In this document: piece by piece, positions 1-7,790 of the stretch | Numbering within the stretch: the stretch's first letter is position 1 | Layout: the number at the start of each line of letters is the position of its first letter | Assembly (NCBI RefSeq): GCF_001500065.1 | Contig: NZ_LQIN01000001.1 | Location: forward strand, 62,001-126,000 | Reading direction: 5' to 3' | Source: Mycobacterium sp. IS-3022 | GTDB lineage: Bacteria > Actinomycetota > Actinomycetes > Mycobacteriales > Mycobacteriaceae | DNA: 64,000 nt | Translations under genes and position numbers: made by a program | The notes under the pieces: generated by a model | The model's input: the letters and a program-made list of their open reading frames with translations, nothing else | What the model was told of the DNA's origin: nothing | The model's database searches: none

Positions 1-691
1 TGACCACCACGCGGCCGTCGGGCCCGAGCGCGTCGATGTTGCGGTCGAGGTAGGCCGCCCCCATGATGTCGAGGATCACGTCGGCGCCACCCTCGGCGCC
101 GATCCGCTCGACGAAGTCCTCGTCGCGGTAGTTGATCGTCACCTCGGCCCCCAATTCGGCGCACAGGTCGAGCTTCTGCGTCGAACCTGCGGTCACCGCC
201 ACCCGGGCGCCGAGGGCACGGCCCACCTGGATGGCGTGGGTGCCGATGCCGCTGGCGCCGCCGTGGATCAGCACCAACTGCCCGGCAGTCAGGCCCGCCG
301 TCATCACCAGGTTCGACCAGACCGTGCAAGCCACTTCGGGTAGGCCGGCGGCCTCGTGCAGGCTCACCGACGCGGGCAGCGGCAGCACCTGTCCGGCGGG
401 CACCGCCACATACTCGGCGTATCCGCCGCCGGCCAGCAGCGCGCAGACCTGTTGTCCGACCGACCATCCGGCGGTGCTGTCGCCGGTCGCGACGACGGTT
501 CCGGAAACCTCGAGCCCGAGGATGTCACTGGCGCCCGGCGGTGGCGGGTACTTCCCGGCGGCTTGCAGCAGATCGGCCCGGTTGATCCCGGCGCTGGCCA
601 CCTTGATCAGTAGCTCGTCGCCGGCGGGCTTGATGTCGGGAACTTCCTGCCAGGTCAGTCGGCCTTCGGGCCCGGCCACGATCGCGTGCAT
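1..691 (-). CDS. NAD(P)H:quinone oxidoreductase, MDR superfamily (3' end beyond window)
   Basis: About 230 N-terminal residues are visible; the family is usually about 325, so the C-terminus lies beyond the left edge. The start is the ATG at 691. An N-terminal GroES-like half carries a proline-rich segment and the GLEVSG motif near residue 60. The Rossmann half has the glycine-rich GGASGIGTHAIQ nucleotide loop near residue 145. No cysteine/histidine zinc ligands are evident, which fits the zinc-independent quinone reductase branch. It probably reduces quinones or enones with NADPH. It resembles the gene known as Rv3777 in M. tuberculosis, judged from memory. It is divergent from the MarR gene, so shared control is plausible. 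Physiological substrate unknown. Confidence 0.85.
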   Translation of the reverse strand, partial: MHAIVAGPEGRLTWQEVPDIKPAGDELLIKVASAGINRADLLQAAGKYPPPPGASDILGLEVSGTVVATGDSTAGWSVGQQVCALLAGGGYAEYVAVPAGQVLPLPASVSLHEAAGLPEVACTVWSNLVMTAGLTAGQLVLIHGGASGIGTHAIQVGRALGARVAVTAGSTQKLDLCAELGAEVTINYRDEDFVERIGAEGGADVILDIMGAAYLDRNIDALGPDGRVVV

Positions 692-756
692 CCAACTAAC
701 GCTATAGCCTGCGGAAACAGTCTGACAAATCTCCTACCAGCAACGCACGCGCGATT

Positions 757-762
757 TACTAT
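757..762 (+). promoter_or_regulatory. -10 element of a likely leaderless promoter for the MarR gene
   Basis: TACTAT fits the mycobacterial TANNNT -10 consensus and ends 6 nt before the ATG at 769. Transcription would begin at or next to the A of the start codon. No Shine-Dalgarno is visible before 769, which agrees with a leaderless mRNA and supports this start over the internal ATG at 805. Confidence 0.55.
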
Positions 763-768
763 GACCGC

Positions 769-1281
769 ATGGAGGGGATTATCGCGGGACGTACCGCGGG
801 GGACATGCCGGGCCTGGACATCGCTGAGCAACGGTCCTGGCAAAACTTTCTGGACTCGGCGTTGCGGCTTTACGCGACGCTGAACCGCTCGCTCGTGGAC
901 ACGCACCACCTCACGCTGAACGACGTGCGGTTGCTGGACATGCTGGACAAGTCCGCGACCGGGTCGGCCCGCATGGGGGACCTCGCGGACGGGTTGATGT
1001 CGCTACCGAGCCGGGTCACCCGGCAGATTCGCCGGCTGGAACTGCAGGGACTGGTGCGCCGTGGCGCGAGCCCCGACGACGGCCGTGGCGTACTGGCCAG
1101 CATCACCGAGGACGGCCAGGCCGCGGTGCGACAGGCCATGACCACGTACGGCGAAGGCGTCCGCGCACATTTTCTCGACCGGCTGTCGCGGCCCCAGGTT
1201 GCGGCGATGGGCGAGAACTGCAGGCGGATCAGCGTTGCGCTGAAGAGCGGGACCTCGAACGCCAAGCTCGGCCGCGTCTGA
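769..1281 (+). CDS. MarR family transcriptional regulator
   Basis: A 170-residue protein with a winged-helix MarR fold. An N-terminal dimerisation helix comes first, then a helix-turn-helix around residues 65-95 (LADGLMSLPSRVTRQIRRLE), and a wing with the family pattern RRGASPDDGRGVLASITEDG near 100-120. Proteins of this type bind palindromes as dimers and release DNA on binding phenolic or oxidative ligands. It is divergent from the quinone oxidoreductase, so that gene is the obvious candidate target; this is inferred from position only. The first 12 residues before the internal Met (805) are poorly conserved in character, but the leaderless promoter at 757 favours the longer form. Confidence 0.85.
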   Translation: MEGIIAGRTAGDMPGLDIAEQRSWQNFLDSALRLYATLNRSLVDTHHLTLNDVRLLDMLDKSATGSARMGDLADGLMSLPSRVTRQIRRLELQGLVRRGASPDDGRGVLASITEDGQAAVRQAMTTYGEGVRAHFLDRLSRPQVAAMGENCRRISVALKSGTSNAKLGRV

Positions 1282-1329
1282 GCGGTCTCCCCGTCGCTCC
1301 CGAGCCGGGACCCCCGTACTCTTGTCGGC

Positions 1330-1416
1330 GGTGGCGTGGCAGAGCGGCCTAATGCACTCGCCTTGAAAGCGAGAGACGGCTAACACCGTCCGGGGGTTCA
1401 AATCCCTCCGCCACCG
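1330..1416 (+). tRNA. tRNA-Ser (anticodon TGA)
   Basis: An 87-nt class II tRNA. The acceptor arms GGTGGCG/CGCCACC pair over 7 bp. The anticodon loop CTTGAAA gives anticodon TGA, and there is a long variable arm and a T-arm with GGTTCAAATCC. CCA is not encoded. A TANNNT hexamer (TACTCT) ends 9 nt upstream. The last 19 nt are overlapped antisense by the 3' end of the MocR-type gene. Confidence 0.95.
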
Positions 1417-2801
1417 CTCTTCGCGCATCGCGCCAACGTCTGCACGCCCGAATCGATCTGTGTCTCAGTGAGGTTGGCATAGCCCAGGAGCAGTCCCGGT
1501 GGCGCCGACGCCGGATCGGCGTAGCACGGCGCCAGGGGTTCGACGCGCACGCGTTGAGCCGCGGCCCGACGCACCAACTGCTCGACCGGGAATCCGTCGG
1601 GAAAGTGCACGGTCAGATGCACACCGGCCGCCGCGCCGAGCACCCTCGCCCGCGGCAAGTACCGGCGCAGCGCCCCCAACAGCGCGTTGCGGCGGATCAG
1701 GTAGCGACGACGCATCTGGCGCAGGTGCCGGTCGTATCCGCCCGAGGTGAGAAGTTGCGCGAACGCCAACTGGTCCATCACCGAACTTCCGGTGTCGGCA
1801 AGGCCTTTCGCCATTGTCACGGATTCCACGAGATGCGCGGGAAGCACCATCCAGCCGATGCGAAGGCCCGGCGCCAGCGTCTTGCTGGTCGAGCCGACAT
1901 AGACGACGCGGTCGGGCGCGATGCCCTGCAGCGCGCCGACAGGCGCACGGTCGTAGCGGTACTCGGCGTCGTAGTCGTCCTCGATGACCAGGTGACCGGC
2001 GCGCGCCCAGTCCATCAGCTCGGTCCGCCGCGCGGCCGACAGCACGACCCCGGTCGGAGACTGGTGGGCTGGGGTGGCGAGCACGGCGTCGGCACCGCTG
2101 TCGGCCAGCGCGCCGACATCGAGCCCGTCGTCGTCGACTGGAACGGGTATCGGCTCGACCCCGTTGTTGCGCAGCACCATTCGATGCAGCCAGAAGCCGG
2201 GGTCCTCCATCGCCAGCGAGGTCGTGGGCAGCGACTGCGCCAGCAGTGCCACGGCCTGGGTGGCCCCCGAGCAGAGCACGATGTGATGCGGGTCGGCGTG
2301 TACGGCTCGGGCGCGACGTAGGTAGTCGGCCACCGCAACCCGCGCCGCGAACAGCCCCTGCGGCGCCACGTAGCCGAATGCGTCCGAGCCGATTTCGGCG
2401 AGGCCCTGCCGCAGGGCCCGCAGCCAAGCTTCGCGCGGGAAACTCCGCAGATCCGGCGATCCCGGCAGGAAGTCGACGTCGTAGCGCGTCGTTGGTCCGC
2501 GTGCGTCGCCGGTGGGCATGTGCACCGTGTCGACCGTGGCGACCACGGTGCCCGACCCGTGCCTGCCGAGCAGGAAGCCCTCGGCGACGAGTTGGCTGTA
2601 GGCGTTGACCACCAGACGCCGGGAGACGCCGAGGTCGACGGCCAGCACCCGACTCGAGGGCAGCCGTGTCCCCGGTGCGAGGCGACCCGTGCGGATGGCC
2701 TCCCGCAGCCCGTCGGTGAGTTGGCGGTGCAGCGGATCGCCGGCGGTGCGGTCCAGTTCCAACAACAGCTCGGGCCCCGAAGTGGTACCCGATTTCGCCA
2801 T
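1398..2801 (-). CDS. MocR/PdxR-type regulator (GntR HTH fused to aminotransferase fold)
   Basis: 467 residues with two domains. The first is an N-terminal GntR winged helix at about 10-75 (ELDRTAGDPLHRQLTDGLRE, then LPSSRVLAVDLGVSRR). The second is a fold type I aminotransferase domain at about 105-455. The PLP-binding segment around STSKTLAPGLRIGW carries the Schiff-base lysine, and EDDYDAEYRYD carries the pyridine-nitrogen aspartate. This is the MocR architecture, in which PLP or an aldimine acts as effector. It is divergent from the small membrane protein gene at 2848, which shares a 46-bp intergenic region and is the most likely target. The 3' end runs into tRNA-Ser(TGA), so the last few residues (a glycine run) may be a recent extension. 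Confidence 0.88.
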   Translation of the reverse strand: MAKSGTTSGPELLLELDRTAGDPLHRQLTDGLREAIRTGRLAPGTRLPSSRVLAVDLGVSRRLVVNAYSQLVAEGFLLGRHGSGTVVATVDTVHMPTGDARGPTTRYDVDFLPGSPDLRSFPREAWLRALRQGLAEIGSDAFGYVAPQGLFAARVAVADYLRRARAVHADPHHIVLCSGATQAVALLAQSLPTTSLAMEDPGFWLHRMVLRNNGVEPIPVPVDDDGLDVGALADSGADAVLATPAHQSPTGVVLSAARRTELMDWARAGHLVIEDDYDAEYRYDRAPVGALQGIAPDRVVYVGSTSKTLAPGLRIGWMVLPAHLVESVTMAKGLADTGSSVMDQLAFAQLLTSGGYDRHLRQMRRRYLIRRNALLGALRRYLPRARVLGAAAGVHLTVHFPDGFPVEQLVRRAAAQRVRVEPLAPCYADPASAPPGLLLGYANLTETQIDSGVQTLARCAKSGGGGI

Positions 2802-2814
2802 AGAAGTGGTGCCT
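2779..2814. promoter_or_regulatory. Direct repeat, candidate MocR operator
   Basis: GAAGTGGTACCC (2779-2790) and GAAGTGGTGCCT (2803-2814) match at 10 of 12 positions, same orientation, 24 bp apart. They straddle the start of the MocR-type gene and precede the divergent promoter. MocR/PdxR regulators are known to bind direct repeats. The left copy lies inside the coding sequence, so chance cannot be excluded. Confidence 0.35.
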
Positions 2815-2835
2815 ATCTTGAGGCCAGTAACGAAC

Positions 2836-2841
2836 TAGCGT
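2836..2841 (+). promoter_or_regulatory. -10 element of a likely leaderless promoter
   Basis: TAGCGT (TANNNT type) is followed by 6 nt and the ATG at 2848. This is the leaderless spacing seen repeatedly in this window. Confidence 0.5.
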
Positions 2842-2847
2842 GACCGT

Positions 2848-3261
2848 ATGACAACGACGCCGACGCGCACAAGGGCCGGGTTCGTTGAGGTGACTCTCAT
2901 CGTCTTCGGGCTGTACGCCCTGGCGGTGGGGCTGTTCATGTTGTTCGCGCCCGGCGTCTTCTTCGATACGCTCGGCAACTTCGGCTCGCGCAACGATCAC
3001 TACATCTTCGACAACGCCACCTTCGAGGTGCCGCAGGGGCTCATGCTGCTCGCCGCGGTGCGGTGGCCGACCTGGCGCACACCCGCGCTGGCATTCGCGA
3101 CGCTGCACTGGGCGCTGCACGCGCTCAGCCACCTCATCGATCCACACCACGGCGCGGGCGACTGGATCGGCTGGCTGGAGGCCGGTGGCCTGGTGGCGAC
3201 CACCGTGATACTGGCAATCGCATTGCGCGTCAATGTAGTTGCTGAAAGAGGAGGGCGTTGA
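2848..3261 (+). CDS. Small four-helix membrane protein
   Basis: 137 residues with four hydrophobic segments at roughly 13-35, 55-70, 77-97 and 108-128. A histidine-rich stretch between the third and fourth helices (HWALHALSHLIDPHHG) could bind a metal or heme; this is speculation. I do not recognise a named family with certainty; the layout resembles DUF4345-like integral membrane proteins. It is divergent from the MocR-type regulator and overlaps the next gene (TGA/ATG sharing one base, 3259-3263), so it is probably co-translated with the epimerase-like protein. Function unknown. Confidence 0.75.
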   Translation: MTTTPTRTRAGFVEVTLIVFGLYALAVGLFMLFAPGVFFDTLGNFGSRNDHYIFDNATFEVPQGLMLLAAVRWPTWRTPALAFATLHWALHALSHLIDPHHGAGDWIGWLEAGGLVATTVILAIALRVNVVAERGGR

Positions 3262-4172
3262 TGCGGGTACTGGTGGCCGGCGCGACGAGCGTACCGGGGC
3301 TTCCGCTGTTGCGGGAGTTGAACTTCCGCGGCCACGAGGTCGCCGGGCTGACCCGGTCGCAGTCGAAAACGTCACAGATCGCGGCGGCGGGCGCCAAACC
3401 GGTGGTGGCCGACGTTTTCGATGCCGACGCCGTCGACAAGGTGGTGGCAGACATCGGCCCGGAAGTGGTGGTGTCGCTGCTGACCACGCTGCCCAAGCGG
3501 GGGCCGATGCGGCTCAAGGACTTCGAGCCCGCGCGAAAGCTGTGGGGAACCGGCGCGCCCAACCTCCTGGCGGCGGCGCAGCGTGCCGGTGTGCGGCGCG
3601 TCGTCGCCGAGTCCGTGATCTTCGCGTACGGCTACCCGACCACCGGGCCCACACTCATGGACGAGAGCGACCCATATCCCGGCCCGCCTCCGCCCGGCGG
3701 TGCCGCGATGCTGGCGGCGCTACGCGGGATGGAGCAGATGGTCCTGACGTCCGGCGAACACAGCGACACGGAGGGAATCGTGTTGCGCTATGGCGCCTTC
3801 TATGGGCCGGGCGTACCGCACGACGAGACCTTCGCCCGGATGGCGAAGTGGCGCGTGGGGTTGGACATGGGCGGCTCGGGGATCGTGTCCTGGGTCCACA
3901 TCGACGACGTCGCCAAGGCCACCGCGGAGGCGCTCGACCGCGGCCACGGTGGGGAGATCTACAACATCATCGACGACCGCCCGCAGTCGTTCAACGACTA
4001 CACCCGGGAACTGGCCGCCAAGCTGGGACGGCCTCGGCAGCTACGCATTCCGCGCAGTGTGGTCAAGCTCGTCGCACCGTACGGGGTGACGGCATTCGGC
4101 GACACGTGGTTGCCGCTGTCGAACGCCAAGGCCAAGGACGAACTGGGTTGGACGCCAGTTCCCCGGGTCTGA
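3261..4172 (+). CDS. NAD-dependent epimerase/dehydratase family protein
   Basis: 303 residues, extended SDR (atypical) fold. The N-terminal VLVAGATSVPGLPLLREL is a Rossmann loop, with GATSVPG in place of the usual GATGFIG. A YGYPTTG segment near 117 takes the place of the usual YxxxK active site and the lysine is not obvious, so catalytic class is uncertain. A VSWVHIDDVAKA motif near 212 is typical of the family. ATG 3261 is preferred: AAAGAGGAGGG lies just upstream and the codon overlaps the stop of the previous gene. It ends exactly against the convergent echA21 stop (TGA directly followed by the reverse-strand TAG). Substrate unknown. Confidence 0.82.
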   Translation: MRVLVAGATSVPGLPLLRELNFRGHEVAGLTRSQSKTSQIAAAGAKPVVADVFDADAVDKVVADIGPEVVVSLLTTLPKRGPMRLKDFEPARKLWGTGAPNLLAAAQRAGVRRVVAESVIFAYGYPTTGPTLMDESDPYPGPPPPGGAAMLAALRGMEQMVLTSGEHSDTEGIVLRYGAFYGPGVPHDETFARMAKWRVGLDMGGSGIVSWVHIDDVAKATAEALDRGHGGEIYNIIDDRPQSFNDYTRELAAKLGRPRQLRIPRSVVKLVAPYGVTAFGDTWLPLSNAKAKDELGWTPVPRV

Positions 4173-5006
4173 CTAATCCCCCGTGAAGTTCGGCGGCCGC
4201 TTCTCGAACGTCGCGCTGATTCCCTCGGTCAGGTCTTTCGACGGGAGGAACGCGGAGTTCCACGCGGCGACGTAGCGCAGGCTCTCCGAGACGCGGGCGA
4301 TGCGCTGCTGGTCGAGCACGTCCTTCACCCCGGCGACGGTCAGCGGAGGGTTGGCGGCGATCTCGGCGGCGGTCCGGTGCGCGGCGGCCAGTGACGCCTC
4401 GGCATCGTCGTACACGTCGTTGACCAACCCGATCTTCTCCGCGCGCGCCGCGTCGATGTCCTTGCCCGTCAACGCGAGTTCGCGCAAGTGCCCGTCGTTG
4501 AGGATCAGCGGCAACCTGGCCAGGCTGCCGACGTCGGCCACCATCGCGAGCTTGATCTCTCGCACGGAGAACTTGGCGTCGGCGCTGGCGTATCTGATGT
4601 CGACCGCCGAGATCAGATCGACGCCGCCGCCGATGCACCAGCCGTGCACAGAGGCGATCGTCGGTGTGCGGCAGTCGGCGACCGCGCTGATCGCGCCTTG
4701 CATGCGGAGCACCGTCGCGTGGAATTCGGCGCGTGGCCGGGCGCTCGCACCCCCGGACAGCACGCCTGAGAGCGTCCCGCCCATCGCGGGCAGGTCGAGC
4801 CCGTAACTGAAGTGCTTGCCCGAGCCGGTCAGCACGATCGCGCGCACCTCGCGGTCGGCGTCGAGTTCGGCGAACACCTCGGGCATCTCGGCCCAGAACG
4901 CGGGACCCATGGCATTGCCCTTGCCAGGACCGATCAACGTCACCCGCGCGACGTGATCGGAGATGTCGACGGTGAGCGATTCGTAAGCACCGGTTTCAAG
5001 GCCCAT
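4173..5006 (-). CDS. echA21: Enoyl-CoA hydratase/isomerase family protein, EchA21-like
   Basis: 277 residues, crotonase superfamily. The first oxyanion-hole segment is KHFSYGLDLPAM near 68-80. The second, VHGWCIGGGVDLISAVDIRYAS near 118-140, is the classic crotonase signature. In place of the usual glutamates, the catalytic region reads REIKLAMVADVGSLARLP; an aspartate (VADVG) takes the usual position, as in dienoyl-CoA isomerases. Its role could therefore be Delta3,5-Delta2,4-dienoyl-CoA isomerisation in beta-oxidation of unsaturated acyl chains (inference). It closely resembles EchA21 of M. tuberculosis from memory. TAGCGT lies 8 nt before the ATG. Confidence 0.86.
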   Translation of the reverse strand: MGLETGAYESLTVDISDHVARVTLIGPGKGNAMGPAFWAEMPEVFAELDADREVRAIVLTGSGKHFSYGLDLPAMGGTLSGVLSGGASARPRAEFHATVLRMQGAISAVADCRTPTIASVHGWCIGGGVDLISAVDIRYASADAKFSVREIKLAMVADVGSLARLPLILNDGHLRELALTGKDIDAARAEKIGLVNDVYDDAEASLAAAHRTAAEIAANPPLTVAGVKDVLDQQRIARVSESLRYVAAWNSAFLPSKDLTEGISATFEKRPPNFTGD

Positions 5007-5055
5007 GGGGCAACACGCTAGTTCGTCACGAATGAGCGCTTGCGCGAAGACCCGG

Positions 5056-5490
5056 TTACGGCGGCGGCTTGCCCAGCAGGATCTCGTTCACCGTGGCGCT
5101 GGGCAGGAACTGGCAGGCGGCCTCGGCGAGCATCTGACCGATGCCCTCCCCGTTGGGCCCCAGCGGGTTGTTCTCCTGCTCGAGGATCGCGCGGATCACG
5201 GCGAGCCGGGTCGCCTCGTCGAGCCCGTTGAACTCCTCGCATGTCATCGAAAGGGCGTTCGGAGGTGGCGGCACGGTCGGCACGTCGGTGTTGCGGGTCG
5301 GCAGCGGTAAGCCGGGAATCTCGAGATCGGGCAGACCGGGAATCGACGGCAACGCCGTCGGCGCCGGGGAGGTCAACGGCGGCCCCGGTTCGGTGGTCAT
5401 CGCGACGGAGCCCTCCGTGGTGCGCTGGCATGCCGTCGTGACGCCGACGAACACCAGCATCGCCGCCGCCACTCGCACGTGCGTCCTCAT
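5056..5490 (-). CDS. Proline-rich lipoprotein
   Basis: 144 residues. The signal peptide ends in a lipobox VTTA with Cys21 as the predicted lipidated residue. A proline/threonine-rich linker spans about 22-80. The small C-terminal domain has two cysteines (MTCEEFNGLDEA and EAACQFLPSA) and resembles the compact helical DUF732/HdeA-like modules common in mycobacterial exported proteins. I do not recognise a named gene. The ATG at 5490 is preferred over the much longer open frame because it directly precedes the signal peptide, and because TATCGT lies 7 nt upstream (leaderless). It is divergent from the TIGR03086 gene across a 40-bp gap, with echA21 downstream on the same strand. Confidence 0.78.
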   Translation of the reverse strand: MRTHVRVAAAMLVFVGVTTACQRTTEGSVAMTTEPGPPLTSPAPTALPSIPGLPDLEIPGLPLPTRNTDVPTVPPPPNALSMTCEEFNGLDEATRLAVIRAILEQENNPLGPNGEGIGQMLAEAACQFLPSATVNEILLGKPPP

Positions 5491-5518
5491 CCCGGCAACG
5501 ATATGCCCAACGGCGACG

Positions 5519-5524
5519 TAGCGT
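5519..5524 (+). promoter_or_regulatory. -10 element of a likely leaderless promoter
   Basis: TAGCGT ends 6 nt before the ATG at 5531. The reverse-strand -10 of the lipoprotein gene (TATCGT, leaderless) lies about 20 bp away, so the two promoters are back to back and partly exclusive. Confidence 0.5.
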
Positions 5525-5530
5525 GGCGGC

Positions 5531-6109
5531 ATGCCCGAGGACTTGCGCCCAGGACCCGATTCGCCACCGACCGACGAACTGCGCAGTGCGGAGAAGTCGT
5601 TCGCCGTGTTGCAGCACGTCCTGCACGGCATCGCCGCCGACGATCTGCACAAGCAGACCCCGTGCCGGGAGTTCGACGTCGCCGCGCTGACCGACCACCT
5701 GCTCAACTCGATCACCATCATCGGCGGGATGGCCGGCGCCGAGTTCGGTGAGCGCGACCGCGACGCTTCCGTCGAGCAGCAGGTGGTGTTGGCGGCGCGG
5801 CCCGCGCTCGACGCCTGGCAGCGCCGCGGCCTGGACGGCACCGTCGAGTTCGGCGGAAACGAGGCGCCCGCCAAGGTGATGGTCGGTGTGCTGTCGCTCG
5901 AGTTCCTCGTGCACGCATGGGATTACGCCGAGGCGGTCGGGCGTGAGGTCGACGCTCCGGAGTCGCTGTCCGACTACGTGCTGGGGTTGGCGCGCAAGAT
6001 CATCACGCCGGAGGGGCGCGTCAACGTCGGCTTCGACGACCCGCTCGAAGTCGCCGATGACGCGGATGCGCTGACGCGCTTGCTCGCATACACCGGCCGC
6101 CGGGCCTAG
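5531..6109 (+). CDS. TIGR03086-type DinB-like metal-binding protein
   Basis: 192 residues with the four-helix-bundle architecture of the mycothiol-dependent maleylpyruvate isomerase / DinB superfamily. Candidate metal ligands are in TDHLLNS (about residue 57) and in FLVHAWDYAEA (about 130), the paired histidine motifs of the family. Members are mycothiol-dependent transferases or simply metal-binding proteins, and the substrate here is unknown. It resembles Rv3773c from memory, which fits its position between echA21 and hisC2. It ends against a convergent gene pair separated by an inverted repeat (6113-6165). Confidence 0.8.
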   Translation: MPEDLRPGPDSPPTDELRSAEKSFAVLQHVLHGIAADDLHKQTPCREFDVAALTDHLLNSITIIGGMAGAEFGERDRDASVEQQVVLAARPALDAWQRRGLDGTVEFGGNEAPAKVMVGVLSLEFLVHAWDYAEAVGREVDAPESLSDYVLGLARKIITPEGRVNVGFDDPLEVADDADALTRLLAYTGRRA

Positions 6110-6112
6110 CGT

Positions 6113-6165
6113 CGAGATTGCACACAGGGTCGTGGTCAGAACCAACTGCCCTCAGCGCAATCTCG
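6113..6165. repeat. Intergenic inverted repeat (9-bp arms)
   Basis: CGAGATTGC (6113-6121) and GCAATCTCG (6157-6165) are perfect inverted arms in the 74-bp gap between two convergent genes. A shorter inner pairing (GGG with CCC) is possible. There is no U-tract, so it is either a stem-loop barrier between convergent transcripts or a copy of a dispersed mycobacterial intergenic element. Confidence 0.6.
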
Positions 6166-6183
6166 GCCCTAGCATCGCGACTA

Positions 6184-6654
6184 TTACACCCGCTCGAGGT
6201 AGAAGTAGAGGTGCCTGCCCGCATCGAGGGCGCCCTTGCCGTTCATGATTCCGACGACGGCGTTCTCGTCGACGACCTTGAAGTGATCATGGACCGGAGC
6301 GCCGTCGTAGACCATCGACGCGACCACCTCGCCGCGGAACTCCTCCATCCACAAGCTCGCCTCGCCCTTCATCGCGTCGGTGTTGGAGAACTTGTTGCCC
6401 TCGTCGTCGAGGCACACCAGCGGCTTGGCGTCGGTGGCCGACACGAACGTCTTGCCGAACCAGTTGAGCCGCTCCATGAAGCCGTTCGCCTTGTGGCCGG
6501 TGTGGAACTCGCCGCCTTTCCACTCGCCGATCATGAAGTCGATGGTGGCCGGCTGCAGCGTGGCCCAGAACTCGTCGAGCTCGGCGTCGGAGATCTGACC
6601 GGTGCGCTTCGTGAGGTCGGTGAACGTCTCGCGGGCAGTGCGCGTCGAAGTCAT
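6184..6654 (-). CDS. DUF4334 / GXWXG-motif protein
   Basis: 156 residues. The N-terminal GXWXG motif appears as GEWKGGEF near residues 43-50, and the C-terminal part has the DUF4334 pattern (VVDENAVVGIMNGKG near 125). These are small lipocalin-like beta proteins of unknown function. The ATG at 6654 overlaps the TGA of hisC2 as ATGA, so the two are translationally coupled. That coupling hints at a role tied to amino-acid metabolism but proves nothing. TAA at 6184-6186. Confidence 0.8.
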   Translation of the reverse strand: MTSTRTARETFTDLTKRTGQISDAELDEFWATLQPATIDFMIGEWKGGEFHTGHKANGFMERLNWFGKTFVSATDAKPLVCLDDEGNKFSNTDAMKGEASLWMEEFRGEVVASMVYDGAPVHDHFKVVDENAVVGIMNGKGALDAGRHLYFYLERV

Positions 6655-7706
6655 GTGTTTCCTTTCCACTGGCGGGCGAACTCGATGAACGCGTCGTTCT
6701 CGTGCGTCGCGGCGACGGTGACGCGCACCCCGTCGTCGCCGTAGGGCCGCACGATGATGCGGTGATCCGCCGACGCCTCGGCGAACTCTTGAGCGCGCCC
6801 CGGCATCGGCAGCCACACGAAGTTGGCTTGCGAGTCCGGCACCGTGTAGCCGGCCTCACGCAGTGCCGCCGTGACGCGGGCGCGTTCGGCGACGACCGCA
6901 TCGGTGCGCTCGAGCAGTTCGTCGGCGGCATCAAGGGACGCGATCGCGGCCGCCTGGGAGATGCTGGTCGCGGTGAACGGGACGTACACCTTGCCGAGCG
7001 CGGCGATGACGTCCGGGTCGCCGACCGCGTAGCCGATCCGCAGCCCGGCCAGCCCATATGCTTTCGAAAACGTCCGTAAGACAACAAGGTTCGGGTGGGC
7101 GCGGACCAGGCCGAAGCTGTCCGGCAGCATGGGCTCGCGGATGTACTCGACGTAGGCCTCGTCGAGCGCGATCAGGATGTGCGGCGGCACCGCCGCGACG
7201 AAGCGGGCGAGCGCGGCCGGCTCGACGACGGTGGAGGTCGGGTTGTTCGGATTGCACACGAAGATCAACCGGGTGCGGTCGGTGATCGCGGCGAGCATCG
7301 CATCGAGGTCGTGCGTGTGGTCGGTCAGCGGCACACGCACGGCAGTGGCGCCCGCCGTGCGCACCTGCAGCGGATAGATCTCGAAGCTGCGCCAGCCGAA
7401 CAACACCTCGTCGCCGACGGTCGAGGTGATCTGGATCAGCTGCTGGCACAAGCTGACCGATCCGCAGCCGACCGAGATGTGCTCCGGAGCGAAGTTGACG
7501 TGTTTGGCGAGCCGCTCCTTGAGTTCGACGTAACCGTTGTCGGGATAGCGGTTGATGTTGCCGGCGGCCTTCTCGATCGCAGCCCGCACGCTCGGCAGCG
7601 GCGGATGCACCGTCTCGTTGCTGGCGATCTTGATCGCGCCGGGAACGGTTCTGCCGGGGGTGTACGCAGGCAGATCAGCCAGTTCGGGGCGCAGCCGGAC
7701 GGTCAC
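6651..7706 (-). CDS. hisC2: Histidinol-phosphate / aromatic amino acid aminotransferase, HisC2/Pat type
   Basis: 351 residues, fold type I PLP enzyme. FVCNPNNPTST (about 148) binds the cofactor, ALDEAYVEY (about 178) carries the conserved Asp and Tyr, and the Schiff-base lysine is in TFSKAYGLAGLRIGYAV (about 215). The length and spacing match HisC2/Pat of M. tuberculosis (Rv3772), which has been assigned aromatic (phenylalanine) aminotransferase activity as well as histidinol-phosphate activity. The gene stands alone from the his operon and near tyrA, which favours an aromatic role (inference). GTG start at 7706 with TAAACT six nt upstream, a leaderless arrangement. Confidence 0.9.
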   Translation of the reverse strand: MTVRLRPELADLPAYTPGRTVPGAIKIASNETVHPPLPSVRAAIEKAAGNINRYPDNGYVELKERLAKHVNFAPEHISVGCGSVSLCQQLIQITSTVGDEVLFGWRSFEIYPLQVRTAGATAVRVPLTDHTHDLDAMLAAITDRTRLIFVCNPNNPTSTVVEPAALARFVAAVPPHILIALDEAYVEYIREPMLPDSFGLVRAHPNLVVLRTFSKAYGLAGLRIGYAVGDPDVIAALGKVYVPFTATSISQAAAIASLDAADELLERTDAVVAERARVTAALREAGYTVPDSQANFVWLPMPGRAQEFAEASADHRIIVRPYGDDGVRVTVAATHENDAFIEFARQWKGNT

Positions 7707-7737
7707 CGCACCAGTTTATGGGTCGGGCGAATGCGCT

Positions 7738-7767
7738 TTGCCTCGCGCGGTGGCCGATGTGTACGCT
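7738..7767 (+). promoter_or_regulatory. Promoter of tRNA-Ser(GCT) and probably tRNA-Arg
   Basis: A -35-like TTGCCT (7738-7743) and a -10 TACGCT (7762-7767) are separated by 18 bp, placing the start near 7774, 17 nt before the tRNA. It overlaps the start region of the divergent hisC2. Confidence 0.5.
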
Positions 7768-7790
7768 GTCGGATCGGCGGTAATCGTCGA

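Noticed and set aside
1465..3375. Long open frame on the reverse strand across the MocR-type gene
   Set aside because: It is a GC-driven shadow: arginine/alanine/proline-rich, without motifs, while the real frame has GntR and aminotransferase motifs.
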